Of a stretch of DNA of 64,000 nt, positions 35,891 to 43,576 are shown one piece after another (the first letter of the stretch is position 1; every line of letters starts with the position of its first letter). The stretch lies in the NCBI GenBank assembly GCA_001648575.1, contig LQXN01000058.1:1-64000 (forward strand). Reading direction: 5' to 3'. The DNA comes from Sutcliffiella horikoshii DSM 8719. Lineage in GTDB: Bacteria; Bacillota; Bacilli; Bacillales; Bacillaceae_I. The notes below the pieces were generated by a model that made no database searches, was not told the origin of the DNA, and was given only the letters and a program-made list of their open reading frames with translations. The translations under genes were made by a program, and so were the position numbers.

Positions 35891-36767
35891 ATCCGTTTAC
35901 GACTGTTCCGCCGTTGATGTGAATCATTTGTCCTGATACATAAGAGGAATCCTCCGATGCCAGGTAAACATAGGCCGGCGCCAATTCTGCCGGTTGTCCA
36001 GGGCGTCCCATCGGTGAATTCGTTCCGAAGTCTTCCACCTTTTCCCCATCAAACGATGCCGGGATGAGCGGTGTCCAGATCGGGCCGGGTGCCACGCCGT
36101 TTACACGTATACCACTTCCTACAATATTTTCAGACAGTGAACGCGTCAGGGCGACAATTGCACCTTTTGTAGCAGAATAATCCATTAGTATCGGCATCCC
36201 TTTGTATGCCACGATCGAAGCAGTATTAATAATGGAGCTGCCTTTGTCCAAGTATGGCATCGCCGCTTGTATGAAATAAAAATATGAAAAGATATTGGTT
36301 TTAAACGTACGCTCCAGCTGCTCTTCTGAGATATCCTCTATCTTCTCCTGAACATGCTGCTCAGCTGCATTGTTCACAAGAATATGTAGGCTGCCAAGCT
36401 CCTCCACTGTTTGCTTGACTACATCCGTACAAAAGTCTTTTTGACCGATATCTCCTGAGTAAAGCAGGCATTTCCCACCATACTTTTCCACCATTTGCTT
36501 TGTTTCTTTTGCATCCTCATGCTCGTCCAAGTAAACGATGCTGACATTTGCCCCTTCCTTTGCGTAGGCTATGGCCACCGCTCGTCCAATTCCGCTGTCC
36601 CCCCCAGTGATGATCGCATTCTTACCTTTCAGCTTGCCGCTTCCTTTATAATTGGGGTTATCGAAAATCGGTTCCGGTATCATTTCACTTTCGTCACCAG
36701 GCTGTCTTCCTTGTTCTTGTGCTGGTTGGCCTTCTGTTTGTCTGGAATCAAAACGTTCTTCACTCAT
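35889..36767 (-). CDS. short-chain dehydrogenase, general stress protein 39 type
   Basis: A 292-aa SDR with an N-terminal 45-residue extension typical of the YhdF/YdaD (Gsp39) group, cofactor motif TGGDSGIGRA, NNAA, the catalytic YSATKGA and C-terminal HINGG. Its substrate is unknown; the closest well-known relatives are sigma-B-dependent in B. subtilis. The ATG follows GAGGAG. No clear sigma-B box is visible upstream, though the neighbourhood is rich in stress genes. Confidence 0.88.
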   Translation of the reverse strand: MSEERFDSRQTEGQPAQEQGRQPGDESEMIPEPIFDNPNYKGSGKLKGKNAIITGGDSGIGRAVAIAYAKEGANVSIVYLDEHEDAKETKQMVEKYGGKCLLYSGDIGQKDFCTDVVKQTVEELGSLHILVNNAAEQHVQEKIEDISEEQLERTFKTNIFSYFYFIQAAMPYLDKGSSIINTASIVAYKGMPILMDYSATKGAIVALTRSLSENIVGSGIRVNGVAPGPIWTPLIPASFDGEKVEDFGTNSPMGRPGQPAELAPAYVYLASEDSSYVSGQMIHINGGTVVNG

Positions 36768-36842
36768 TACTTCCACTCCTCTGATTTTTTAAAAATTATT
36801 TTAAACATGCAAAAATACATGAGATACAAAGCTATAACCTTT

Positions 36843-36884
36843 GAAAAAAGATAAAGAGGCAGCCTTAATATTTACCGGCTGCCC
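36843..36884 (-). terminator. terminator after the Asn/Ser-rich KGG protein
   Basis: GGCAGCCGG/AAGGCTGCC stem followed by TCTTTATCTTTTTTC on the minus strand. Confidence 0.8.
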
Positions 36885-36912
36885 ATACTGTCATCTATCA
36901 ACATGACTCATG

Positions 36913-37617
36913 TTAGTTCGAGTTGTTTCCGCCCTTTTTGCCGATTTGTTTGAAGTGCTCTTTGCCATGTTCGTCCAGCGTCTTCTCGCCGCCCTGTCTT
37001 CCAATTTCCTCGAAATGATCTTGACCATGCTCCTGCTTTGTCTTTTCTCCACCCATGCGTCCGCGTTCCTCATAAGACATTGAGGAATTGTCAGAGCTGT
37101 TGCTGGTAGAGTTGTTGTTGTTTGAGCCACTGTTGTTAGAGCTGTTACTGTTAGAATTGTTGCTGTTTGAGTTGTTGCTATTATTAGAATTGTTGCTGTT
37201 AGAGCCGCTGTTGTTTGAGCTGTTGCTGTTAGAATTGTTGCTGTTTGAGTTGCTGCTATTATTAGAATTGTTGCTGTTAGAGCCGCTATTGTTTGAGCCA
37301 CTGTTGTTAGAGCTGTTGCTGTTTGAGTTGCTGCTATTATTAGAATTGTTGCTGTTAGAGCCGCTATTGTTTGAGCCGCTGTTATTTGAGCTGTTGCTGT
37401 TATTGTTGCTGTTGTTTGAGTTGCTGCTATTATTAGAATTGTTGCTGTTAGAGCCGCTGTTGTTTGAGCTGTTGCTGTTATTGTTACTGTTGTTTGAGTT
37501 GTTGCTGTTATTAGAATTGTTGCTGTTAGAGTTATTGGAATTACTGTTATTACTGTTGTTAGAGTTATTCGAGCTGTTAGAGTTGTTGCTGTTGTTATTA
37601 CTGTTGTTGTTTGCCAT
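36913..37617 (-). CDS. Asn/Ser-rich low-complexity protein with C-terminal KGG stress repeats
   Basis: A 234-aa protein in two parts. Residues 2 to about 178 are almost only Asn and Ser with sparse Gly (NNSGSNSNNSNN). The last 55 residues carry KGG-type repeats (RMGGEKTKQEHGQDHFEEIG, RQGGEKTLDEHG, KKGG), the motif of GsiB, a sigma-B-dependent hydrophilic stress protein. AAAGGAG precedes the ATG. It follows the CsbD-like gene by 47 bp, so both are likely one transcript. The long DNA repeats encoding the first part should vary in length between strains. Confidence 0.85.
   Translation of the reverse strand: MANNNSNNNSNNSNSSNNSNNSNNSNSNNSNSNNSNNSNNSNNSNNNSNSSNNSGSNSNNSNNSSNSNNSNNNSNSSNNSGSNNSGSNSNNSNNSSNSNSNSSNNSGSNNSGSNSNNSNNSSNSNSNNSNSNSSNNSGSNSNNSNNSNNSNSNNSNSNSSNNSGSNNNNSTSNSSDNSSMSYEERGRMGGEKTKQEHGQDHFEEIGRQGGEKTLDEHGKEHFKQIGKKGGNNSN
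36985..37617. repeat. internal DNA repeats encoding the Asn/Ser tract
   Basis: Plus-strand units such as GAATTGTTGCTGTTAGAGCC and GAGTTGCTGCTATTATTAGA recur from about 37130 to 37540 at near 70-100-bp spacing. Synonymous AAC/AAT and AGC/AGT/TCT use differs between units, so the tract is a minisatellite and not a pure trinucleotide run. The antisense open frame (37088-37636) is a by-product. Confidence 0.8.
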
Positions 37618-37664
37618 GTCGATTCCTCTCCTTTAAGTAATTTCAGAAAAAATCTAAGTACCGC

Positions 37665-37853
37665 TTACTCCCAACCGTCTACTTCACGTTCCGCCTCTTC
37701 TTTGGACTTCCCGTAACGCTCCTGGATTTTGCCTACCAGCTTATCACGATCTCCCTCAATTTGTTGAAGATCATCATCCGTGAGATTTCCCCATTTCTTT
37801 TTGGCGTCACCTTTCATCTGGTTCCACTTACCTTTCATGGTTGTCTGATTCAT
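37665..37853 (-). CDS. CsbD-family general stress protein
   Basis: A 62-aa hydrophilic CsbD-like protein (GKWNQMKGDAKKKWGNLTDDDL ... RYGKSKEEAEREVDGW). CsbD-like proteins are abundant small stress proteins of unknown mechanism, sigma-B-dependent in B. subtilis. The ATG follows GGGAGGTG. A degenerate AGGTTTTAA / GGGTGG pair lies about 60-85 bp upstream, too poor and too closely spaced to call a promoter. Confidence 0.88.
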   Translation of the reverse strand: MNQTTMKGKWNQMKGDAKKKWGNLTDDDLQQIEGDRDKLVGKIQERYGKSKEEAEREVDGWE

Positions 37854-38012
37854 AATCAACTCACCTCCCACTTCGAATTGTGACTTCTGATAGCTCGTCA
37901 CTAGTTACTCAATTCCACCCTTACATTATTTAAAACCTATATTTGGGAACAAACTTTTTTTAAAGCTTTTTACCTATTTCCAGTCCGCACCAAACAAATA
38001 AAAAAAATAATG

Positions 38013-38038
38013 GTTTAATATATTACAGGCAAGGGAAT
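38013..38038 (+). promoter_or_regulatory. sigma-B-type promoter of the first MLWTIF membrane protein
   Basis: GTTTAA (38013-38018), 14 nt, GGGAAT (38033-38038). This differs from the sigma-B consensus at one -10 position. The leader is about 50 nt. Confidence 0.75.
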
Positions 38039-38093
38039 TACCTTCTGTGTAGACAATGAAAAAAATACCAACATTATAGAGGAGGTAATTCAT

Positions 38094-38243
38094 ATGTTAT
38101 GGACTATTTTTGTTGTACTTTTAGTACTTTGGTTACTCGGTTTTGCAATGGAAATCGGTGGAGGACTCATTCACATTCTTTTAGTTCTAGCTGTATTGGC
38201 TATCGTATTTAACCTATTTGGAAGAAGACGCGGTGCCAGGTAA
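38094..38243 (+). CDS. 49-aa two-helix membrane protein (lmo0937-type), copy 1
   Basis: MLWTIFVVLLVLWLLGFAME...HILLVLAVLAIVFNLFG then a basic RRRGAR tail: two hydrophobic helices joined by a short loop. GAGGAGGTAATTC precedes ATG. It resembles the small lmo0937-family membrane proteins of Bacillales. A sigma-B-type promoter lies upstream. A paralog follows in tandem. Confidence 0.85.
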   Translation: MLWTIFVVLLVLWLLGFAMEIGGGLIHILLVLAVLAIVFNLFGRRRGAR

Positions 38244-38338
38244 TTATCTAGCCAATTTTTAGTAGGATTAATAAGAGTTAGTGAAGGGAATACCAACCTT
38301 ACAGGTTATTACGTCAGATGTTTAGGAGGCATATCATT

Positions 38339-38485
38339 ATGTTATGGACAATTTTTGCAGTATTACTTATTTTGTGGTTACTTGGATTCTCCTTTGATAT
38401 CGCAGGGAACCTTATCCACATCGTCCTTGTTTTAGCACTAATCGCATTGGTCTTTAACCTATTTGCCGGCCGCAGAAGGCCTTAG
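38339..38485 (+). CDS. 48-aa two-helix membrane protein (lmo0937-type), copy 2
   Basis: MLWTIFAVLLILWLLGFSFD...HIVLVLALIALVFNLF with a GRRRP tail, about 70% like copy 1. AGGAGG precedes ATG. The 95-bp gap carries no clear promoter, so co-transcription with copy 1 is likely; a strong terminator follows copy 2. Confidence 0.85.
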   Translation: MLWTIFAVLLILWLLGFSFDIAGNLIHIVLVLALIALVFNLFAGRRRP

Positions 38486-38500
38486 GTATAATAAACAAAG

Positions 38501-38551
38501 AAAAAAGCTGGAAAGAATCAGTGTTGACACTGAAACTTTCCAGCTTTTTTT
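38501..38551. terminator. bidirectional terminator
   Basis: AAAAAAGCTGGAAAG and CTTTCCAGCTTTTTTT form a long stem with A- and T-runs on either side. It ends the tandem small-protein transcript and may also stop the convergent ynj-type operon. Confidence 0.9.
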
Positions 38552-38574
38552 GTGAGAAATTCATGCTCGCGCCT

Positions 38575-38656
38575 ACTTGATTTCCGCAAATGGCTTCGCT
38601 TTTCTAGGGCTGGAACTCGGCTAGCCTCCGGGGTCTACGCCTTTTGTTCCAATCAG
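38575..38656. repeat. decayed copy of the structured repeat core (copy 4)
   Basis: CTTGATTTCCGCAAATGGC, TTCGCTTTTCTAGGGC and CTAGCCTCCGGGGTCTACGC align with the core of copy 2 (48195-48321), with large deletions. No end repeats are seen. Confidence 0.5.
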
Positions 38657-38670
38657 CTAAGATATATGAG

Positions 38671-39252
38671 CTACTGCAAGATTCTTTTCGCCTCGAAAAA
38701 ACGTTGCAGACCAGTAATGATTTCAACTGACAGAAAAATCAAGGTGGTCCATAGGACAAGTGCAGGCAACAGCATCATGAGAGAAAGTAAAATAAATCCC
38801 TCTGTCCTTTCCGCAAGCCCTGCTTGATAATAAAATGACTTCATTCCCTGCTTTTCTGACACCGCGCCAACAGTCAAGAAGACTGTTATGGAAAAAATGA
38901 TGGACACGCTTAACAATAACAATGCCCACTGTATTTCGGGATAGACAAAAGCCACACCGAGGATGACACTTATCTCAACAAGCCGGTCAAACGTGACATC
39001 CATCACGGTGCCCCAAGGGGAGGATTTTGTTTTGCGGGCCATTGTTCCGTCGACCGCATCAAGAAATCCTGAAACCCACAAAACCAACACCGCTATGATC
39101 GGCAAGCCGAAATAGAAGAACACTCCCGATGTCACCCCGATACAGAAAGAAATGACTGTAACCTGGTTGGGTGTCAATCCGAACTTCAAAAGATGCTCTG
39201 CTGTATTTGATATGATTGGTTGTACATATTTTCGGGCATGCGTATCAAGCAT
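38671..39252 (-). CDS. CDP-alcohol phosphatidyltransferase family membrane protein (YnjF-like)
   Basis: A 193-aa protein with about five membrane segments and the family active-site motif D-x2-D-G-x2-A-R-x8-G-x3-D-x3-D, seen as DAVDGTMARKTKSSPWGTV followed by MDVTFDR. Such enzymes transfer a phospho-alcohol from a CDP-linked donor. The gene is the last of a five-gene run with a ynjBCD-type ABC transporter, the same partnership as ynjF with ynjBCD in E. coli. Its substrate is unknown. Confidence 0.88.
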   Translation of the reverse strand: MLDTHARKYVQPIISNTAEHLLKFGLTPNQVTVISFCIGVTSGVFFYFGLPIIAVLVLWVSGFLDAVDGTMARKTKSSPWGTVMDVTFDRLVEISVILGVAFVYPEIQWALLLLSVSIIFSITVFLTVGAVSEKQGMKSFYYQAGLAERTEGFILLSLMMLLPALVLWTTLIFLSVEIITGLQRFFEAKRILQ

Positions 39253-39280
39253 AAATACCTTCCTTTATATGAATAGATTT

Positions 39281-40279
39281 TTAAAGTGGCGATAAAGCAT
39301 CATGACATTTTGAAGGAAATCGGACAAGATCTTTTTCCTGTTGCACCGTTATCCATACTTCCTGGGATAGATCCAAATTATTTATTGAAGGTAGTGTCAG
39401 CTTTTGATTGAGTTCTTCTACCTGTATATCATAAAAGAGGCTGCCATGTTTTACTTTTTTCTGAACGACTTTCCCTTTATATGAAAGATAACTGTCCTCT
39501 AAATGTGCTTTTTCTACGGTCAATTTCTTTGAATGGATAAAGGAATCCTTTCCTATTAAAAGACCATCGGAATAGAATTTTGCCACAAATGGCGTGGCAG
39601 GCTTCTCATACATATCCAACGGCTTGCCAATTTGTTGGATTTCCTGTTCGGCAAATACGACGACCCTGTCTCCCATCAGCATTGCTTCTTCTATATCATG
39701 GGTGACAAAAAGACTTGCAATACCTTCTTCTTTCAATAAATTTTTCACCCACATCCGCAACTCGTCCCTTTTTTCGTTATCGATGCTGCTGAAAGGCTCA
39801 TCCAATAGCAAGAGCTGAGGATTAGTGATCAGCGCCCTGGCCAATGCAACCCTTTGCTGCTGCCCTCCGGAAAGTTCATAAGGATAATTCTTTCCGTACC
39901 CACTCAATCCGACTTTCATGAGGAAGTCACCTGCCAGCTCTTTTCGCTGCGCCTTTGTCCCTTTTCTTTTAAAAGATAAACCTATCATGACATTCTCCAG
40001 GACGGTCATATGTGGGAACAGAAGCGGCTGTTGAAACATCATGACAATCGGACGCTGATTGGCATGCATGGAGGTGATATCTTGCTCCCCCACTTTAATA
40101 GATCCACCAGAAACTGGTTCGAGACCTGCAAGGCATTTCAATAGTGTTGATTTGCCACTGCCTGATGGGCCGACGACACTGATGATCTCACCTTGTTCGA
40201 TTGTCAGATTCATGTTACGGATGATGCATTTCTCTCCATAATTTTTCGACACTTTCTCTATCACTACTTTTTCATTCAA
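39281..40279 (-). CDS. ABC transporter ATP-binding protein (YnjD-like)
   Basis: A 332-aa ATPase with Walker A GPSGSGKST (about 37-45), Q loop MMFQQPLLFPH, signature LSGGQQQRVALARAL, Walker B LLLLDEPFSSID and switch VTHD. A C-terminal extension (about 240-332) looks like a TOBE-type regulatory part. It overlaps the upstream permease by 4 bp. It powers the two permeases and binding protein encoded upstream. Confidence 0.93.
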   Translation of the reverse strand: MNEKVVIEKVSKNYGEKCIIRNMNLTIEQGEIISVVGPSGSGKSTLLKCLAGLEPVSGGSIKVGEQDITSMHANQRPIVMMFQQPLLFPHMTVLENVMIGLSFKRKGTKAQRKELAGDFLMKVGLSGYGKNYPYELSGGQQQRVALARALITNPQLLLLDEPFSSIDNEKRDELRMWVKNLLKEEGIASLFVTHDIEEAMLMGDRVVVFAEQEIQQIGKPLDMYEKPATPFVAKFYSDGLLIGKDSFIHSKKLTVEKAHLEDSYLSYKGKVVQKKVKHGSLFYDIQVEELNQKLTLPSINNLDLSQEVWITVQQEKDLVRFPSKCHDALSPL

Positions 40280-41079
40280 TCTAGAAACACCCTTTTCTGA
40301 TAAGGAATTACAAGTCGAAAGACCAGCTCAAATCCGACCATCACACCTACCGGAAGGAGTGCAAACACGATGGAGAAACTGGCAATGACTGCTTCGTCCA
40401 CTGATTGCAGGAACGGAAAATACAACATGGCTAAAGTTAAAACGTTCCCACCACCGATGATGGATGTCAGCGCATATTGACTTAGCGAAATGACAAAAAT
40501 CAAAAACACCATGCTTCGAAAACTTGGCAGTAGTTGCGGCAAATATATTCTGTAGAGGATCGCCCATTTAGTGCCGCCAAGGGAGCTTGCTTGTTCCTCC
40601 CACTTCTGCCCTAGCCTTTCAAAGCCCGATCGCAAAATTTTTATAGAGTAGGGTACGGTCGGAATGAGGTGAACCAACACAACGCCAAGCCACTGATCGG
40701 CTAAACCAAGCCTTATCAGCGTGATATGTATTCCCATCGCCACTGCGAGGCTGGGTATGAGGATCGGGAGGAGGAGCACAACTTCAACCAACGATTTTCC
40801 CCTGAAATTGTGGAAGGCAAGTGCCCTTGCAGCCGGTACAGCGATAAACAGATTTAGGAGGATTACAATGATCCCGATTAAAAGCGTCATTCCTATCGCC
40901 GTATAAAAGCGAGAGTCATTCAGCAGGACGGTAAAACCTCTCGTTGAAAAAGACGTTGGAATGATTTCCCCCCACCGCCAACCGAAGGAAACACTTTTCA
41001 ATAGTAAAAGCAGGACAGGAAGAAAAAGGACGAACGCAAAAAATATGTACAATGTGCTCCAGTTTCTTTTCTTACTCAT
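40276..41079 (-). CDS. ABC transporter permease 2
   Basis: A 267-aa permease with six predicted helices and the EAA-type loop EQASSLGGTKWAILYRIYLPQLLPS that contacts the ATPase. It follows permease 1 by one base. In E. coli the two permease halves are one fused YnjC; here they are separate proteins. Confidence 0.92.
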   Translation of the reverse strand: MSKKRNWSTLYIFFAFVLFLPVLLLLLKSVSFGWRWGEIIPTSFSTRGFTVLLNDSRFYTAIGMTLLIGIIVILLNLFIAVPAARALAFHNFRGKSLVEVVLLLPILIPSLAVAMGIHITLIRLGLADQWLGVVLVHLIPTVPYSIKILRSGFERLGQKWEEQASSLGGTKWAILYRIYLPQLLPSFRSMVFLIFVISLSQYALTSIIGGGNVLTLAMLYFPFLQSVDEAVIASFSIVFALLPVGVMVGFELVFRLVIPYQKRVFLD

Positions 41080-41080
41080 C

Positions 41081-41947
41081 CTACATCCCGTTTCCTTTCA
41101 TCATCCGATACCTTGACCTTGAAACTAAACTCAACAAGAGAACGAGCATCCCTAAGATAATCGCTGTTACTGTCATCATGACCGCAAATGATTCAGGCCT
41201 TTTGCTCCAGTCTCCCTGATAAAACCATTCATACGCAAGTACCGATACCATTTTTGGATAAGTGGTGCCGAGTAGATACGGCACTTCAAATGCCGCCAAA
41301 ATAAAGGCAAATACAATCAGGCACGCTTCCATCAAAACCGGAAACAGCCATGGCCACTCCACCGTCTTGAACACATGCCACTTGTTTCCGCCAAGTGTCT
41401 TCACCACATTTGGCAAATCCCGGTTCAGCTGTGCATATACAGGCAACAACATTAGCACGACAAATGGAATTTCCTTCAACGTGTACGTGATGATGATGCC
41501 AATCCCGTACCGGTCATTAGTCAAAACCGGAAATTGATCTGGGCTATCGATGATGGATAATCCATGCATCAAAGTGGAAAACCATCCTGTTTGTGAAAAA
41601 AGCAGGATCATCATATATCCCCAAACAAAGTGAGGAAATAGCATCGGCAGCCAGACAATTATCCGTGCCATGTGCTTCTTCAATGTTTCAAATAACAATT
41701 TGGTTAGTAATAGTCCCAAAATGAGGGATAATGTCGTTGAAACGAAGGCAATCCTGAGACTATATTTTAACGAATCCAGAAAAGCCTCGTTTTCGAATAT
41801 TTTTTTATATGCATCCAGCGAGAAGCCGTTCAAGGTTGTCACACTTTCCTGTGCCGCCATAAACAGCCCATACACGACAAGACAGAATGTAAATAGAAAG
41901 GCAGGAAGGAGTGCAAGACTCCAGCTATTGCTTTTGAACCACTTCAT
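41081..41947 (-). CDS. ABC transporter permease 1
   Basis: A 288-aa permease with six helices and the EAA loop VVKTLGGNKWHVFKTVEWPW. Its ATG lies inside the 3' end of the binding-protein gene (23-bp overlap), which suggests tight translational coupling. Confidence 0.92.
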   Translation of the reverse strand: MKWFKSNSWSLALLPAFLFTFCLVVYGLFMAAQESVTTLNGFSLDAYKKIFENEAFLDSLKYSLRIAFVSTTLSLILGLLLTKLLFETLKKHMARIIVWLPMLFPHFVWGYMMILLFSQTGWFSTLMHGLSIIDSPDQFPVLTNDRYGIGIIITYTLKEIPFVVLMLLPVYAQLNRDLPNVVKTLGGNKWHVFKTVEWPWLFPVLMEACLIVFAFILAAFEVPYLLGTTYPKMVSVLAYEWFYQGDWSKRPESFAVMMTVTAIILGMLVLLLSLVSRSRYRMMKGNGM

Positions 41948-43169
41948 TGACCCAGTGCTCCTTCAACCAATTCACATATTCCGCATCCACTTCCGGCAAC
42001 AGGCTTTCACTTAATTGTTCCGGCGCAAGTACAGATGCCCCACGATCCATTTCGTTCAACTTTTCCTTCGCCTCATCTGGCAGCTTCGTTGGATCAAGTG
42101 CCATATTTTCTCCCCAATAGGTCGACTCGTATTTGGAAAGCTGTGCATCCGGGGACATCAAGAAATCAATGGCCACCATCGCCCCTGCTTTATTTGGACT
42201 GTTAAAGGGGATGGCCAGGAAGTGTGTATTTCCGATTGAACCTGAATCCAGCACAAAAGATTTAGTGCTTTCAGGGAATATGCCATCCTTGATAAGGCTT
42301 TCCGCCCTCGCCTCGTTATACCCCATCGTCATCCATACTTCCCCTTGGCTATACAGGCGGTCAAGATCTGTTAGGGTTGCCGGGTAGGTTTCCCCGTTTC
42401 TCCAAAGAGATGGCTGGATTTCACGGAGATAGCTCCACAAGCCTTCTTGGTTTTCCGCTAAAACCTCTTCATCGTAGCCGTTTTCTAATAGTTTTTCCGG
42501 CCCGCCGACAGCATCGTACAGGACATGTCTCAGAAATGCGTTGCCTGTGAAATCATTGGCATCAGGGTATGTGAATTTTCCTGGGTTTTCTTTAATCCAT
42601 GTCTTTAGCTCTTCTAGGCTGGCCGGTGGAGACTGAACTTTCTCTTCGTCATACAGGAAGACGAATTGCACTTTCCCCCATGGCGCCTCCAATCCTTCCA
42701 CTTCTGTACCGAAGTCATATTGGACGTCCAGACTTTCTGTATCGACATAGTTCTGATAGTTAGGCAGCTCTTCACTGAAAGGTCCGTATAGGAGCTCAAA
42801 CTCCTTGGCGTTCTTGAAATTTTCCCCGTTCACCCAGATGATATCGATCGTTCCGTCATCTTTGTCCGCACGCTTTTCCGTGGATAGTTTTTGGAGGATT
42901 TCGTTTGTATCCATCGGGACTCTTTCTAGTTCAATGTTGTGGGCATCCTTAAGATTCGGAGCAACCCACTCATCCATGTAGCGATTGATCCCTTCATCGC
43001 CGCCCCACATAAAAATGCGCACCTTCGAGCCTTCTGCAAGTTCGGTGATGTCGCTCCATTCTTTATCTTTTAGTTCCTCACCGGCAGTGTTGCTAGTGTT
43101 TGTGTTTGAGCAACCAGCTGCTATTAATAGTACGATCATTAGTGATATTGCAAATAACCTGATTTTCAA
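41925..43169 (-). CDS. ABC transporter substrate-binding lipoprotein (YnjB-like)
   Basis: A 414-aa lipoprotein with signal peptide ending LLIAAGC and an extracellular type-2 solute-binding fold, including VRIFMWGGDEGINRYMDEWVA and DIIWVNGENFKNAKE. These resemble E. coli YnjB, whose ligand is not established. The start is TTG 7 nt after GAGGG. It is the first gene of the operon. Confidence 0.88.
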   Translation of the reverse strand: MKIRLFAISLMIVLLIAAGCSNTNTSNTAGEELKDKEWSDITELAEGSKVRIFMWGGDEGINRYMDEWVAPNLKDAHNIELERVPMDTNEILQKLSTEKRADKDDGTIDIIWVNGENFKNAKEFELLYGPFSEELPNYQNYVDTESLDVQYDFGTEVEGLEAPWGKVQFVFLYDEEKVQSPPASLEELKTWIKENPGKFTYPDANDFTGNAFLRHVLYDAVGGPEKLLENGYDEEVLAENQEGLWSYLREIQPSLWRNGETYPATLTDLDRLYSQGEVWMTMGYNEARAESLIKDGIFPESTKSFVLDSGSIGNTHFLAIPFNSPNKAGAMVAIDFLMSPDAQLSKYESTYWGENMALDPTKLPDEAKEKLNEMDRGASVLAPEQLSESLLPEVDAEYVNWLKEHWVNEVVQKQ

Positions 43170-43391
43170 TGGACGTCCCTCTTCTCTCTATATCGAATTT
43201 ATCTATCTCTATATATAACACTATCTTTATACACTTTAAAATGTTGGTATGTTTGGGGTGGGTTTAGGTTCTTTAAGAACCTAACGTTTTGGGCGGGGAT
43301 TTGGATCACTTTGGTTTATCATGGGGATTTTTCGGTTGGGGATGCGGGGACTGGGGGTGCGGGGGGTTGGCGTACTTTCGTTTTAGGCAAA
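43170..43391. other. intergenic stretch between ynjB-like and ppaC
   Basis: No gene is seen. It holds an AT-rich likely promoter zone for the ynj-like operon (43195-43245), a palindrome TAGGTTCTT/AAGAACCTA at about 43266-43284 and an unusual G-rich tract (about 43290-43370). Confidence 0.4.
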
Positions 43392-43454
43392 TGTCGGAAG
43401 TTTTTCTGTTTTTGTCCGAAGTTTCGGCGTACTTGTCCGAAGTTAATTGACCGA
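43392..43454. repeat. 21-bp-period tandem array A
   Basis: Three units start at 43392, 43413 and 43434, each opening with TGTC(G/C)GAAGTT and followed by about 10 variable bases. The spacing is exactly 21 bp. On the minus strand the units read as seven-codon repeats (NFGQ-x3), without a start codon or ribosome site. Confidence 0.75.
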
Positions 43455-43504
43455 ACGGTTTAAAAGCGATTAAAAACCATCAAAAAACCCGTCACTTCCC
43501 CAAA

Positions 43505-43556
43505 AAAATCAAAAAACGCACGGACCAACTCATCAAAAAGAATCAATCCGTGCGTC
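43505..43556 (-). terminator. terminator of ppaC
   Basis: Minus-strand GACGCACGGA/TCCGTGCGTT stem followed by TTTTGATTTTTTT. Confidence 0.85.
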
Positions 43557-43576
43557 CATTCCTTAAAAGAGACCCA

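Noticed and set aside
36780-36840. Sigma-B promoter before the SDR gene
   Set aside because: GTTATA and GTATTT at suitable spacing are too far from the consensus to support a call.
37088-37636. Plus-strand ORF of 182 aa rich in Leu and Glu
   Set aside because: It is the exact antisense of the Asn/Ser repeat tract; Asn/Ser codons read backwards give Leu, and there is no ribosome site. The minus-strand frame ends in a recognisable KGG domain.
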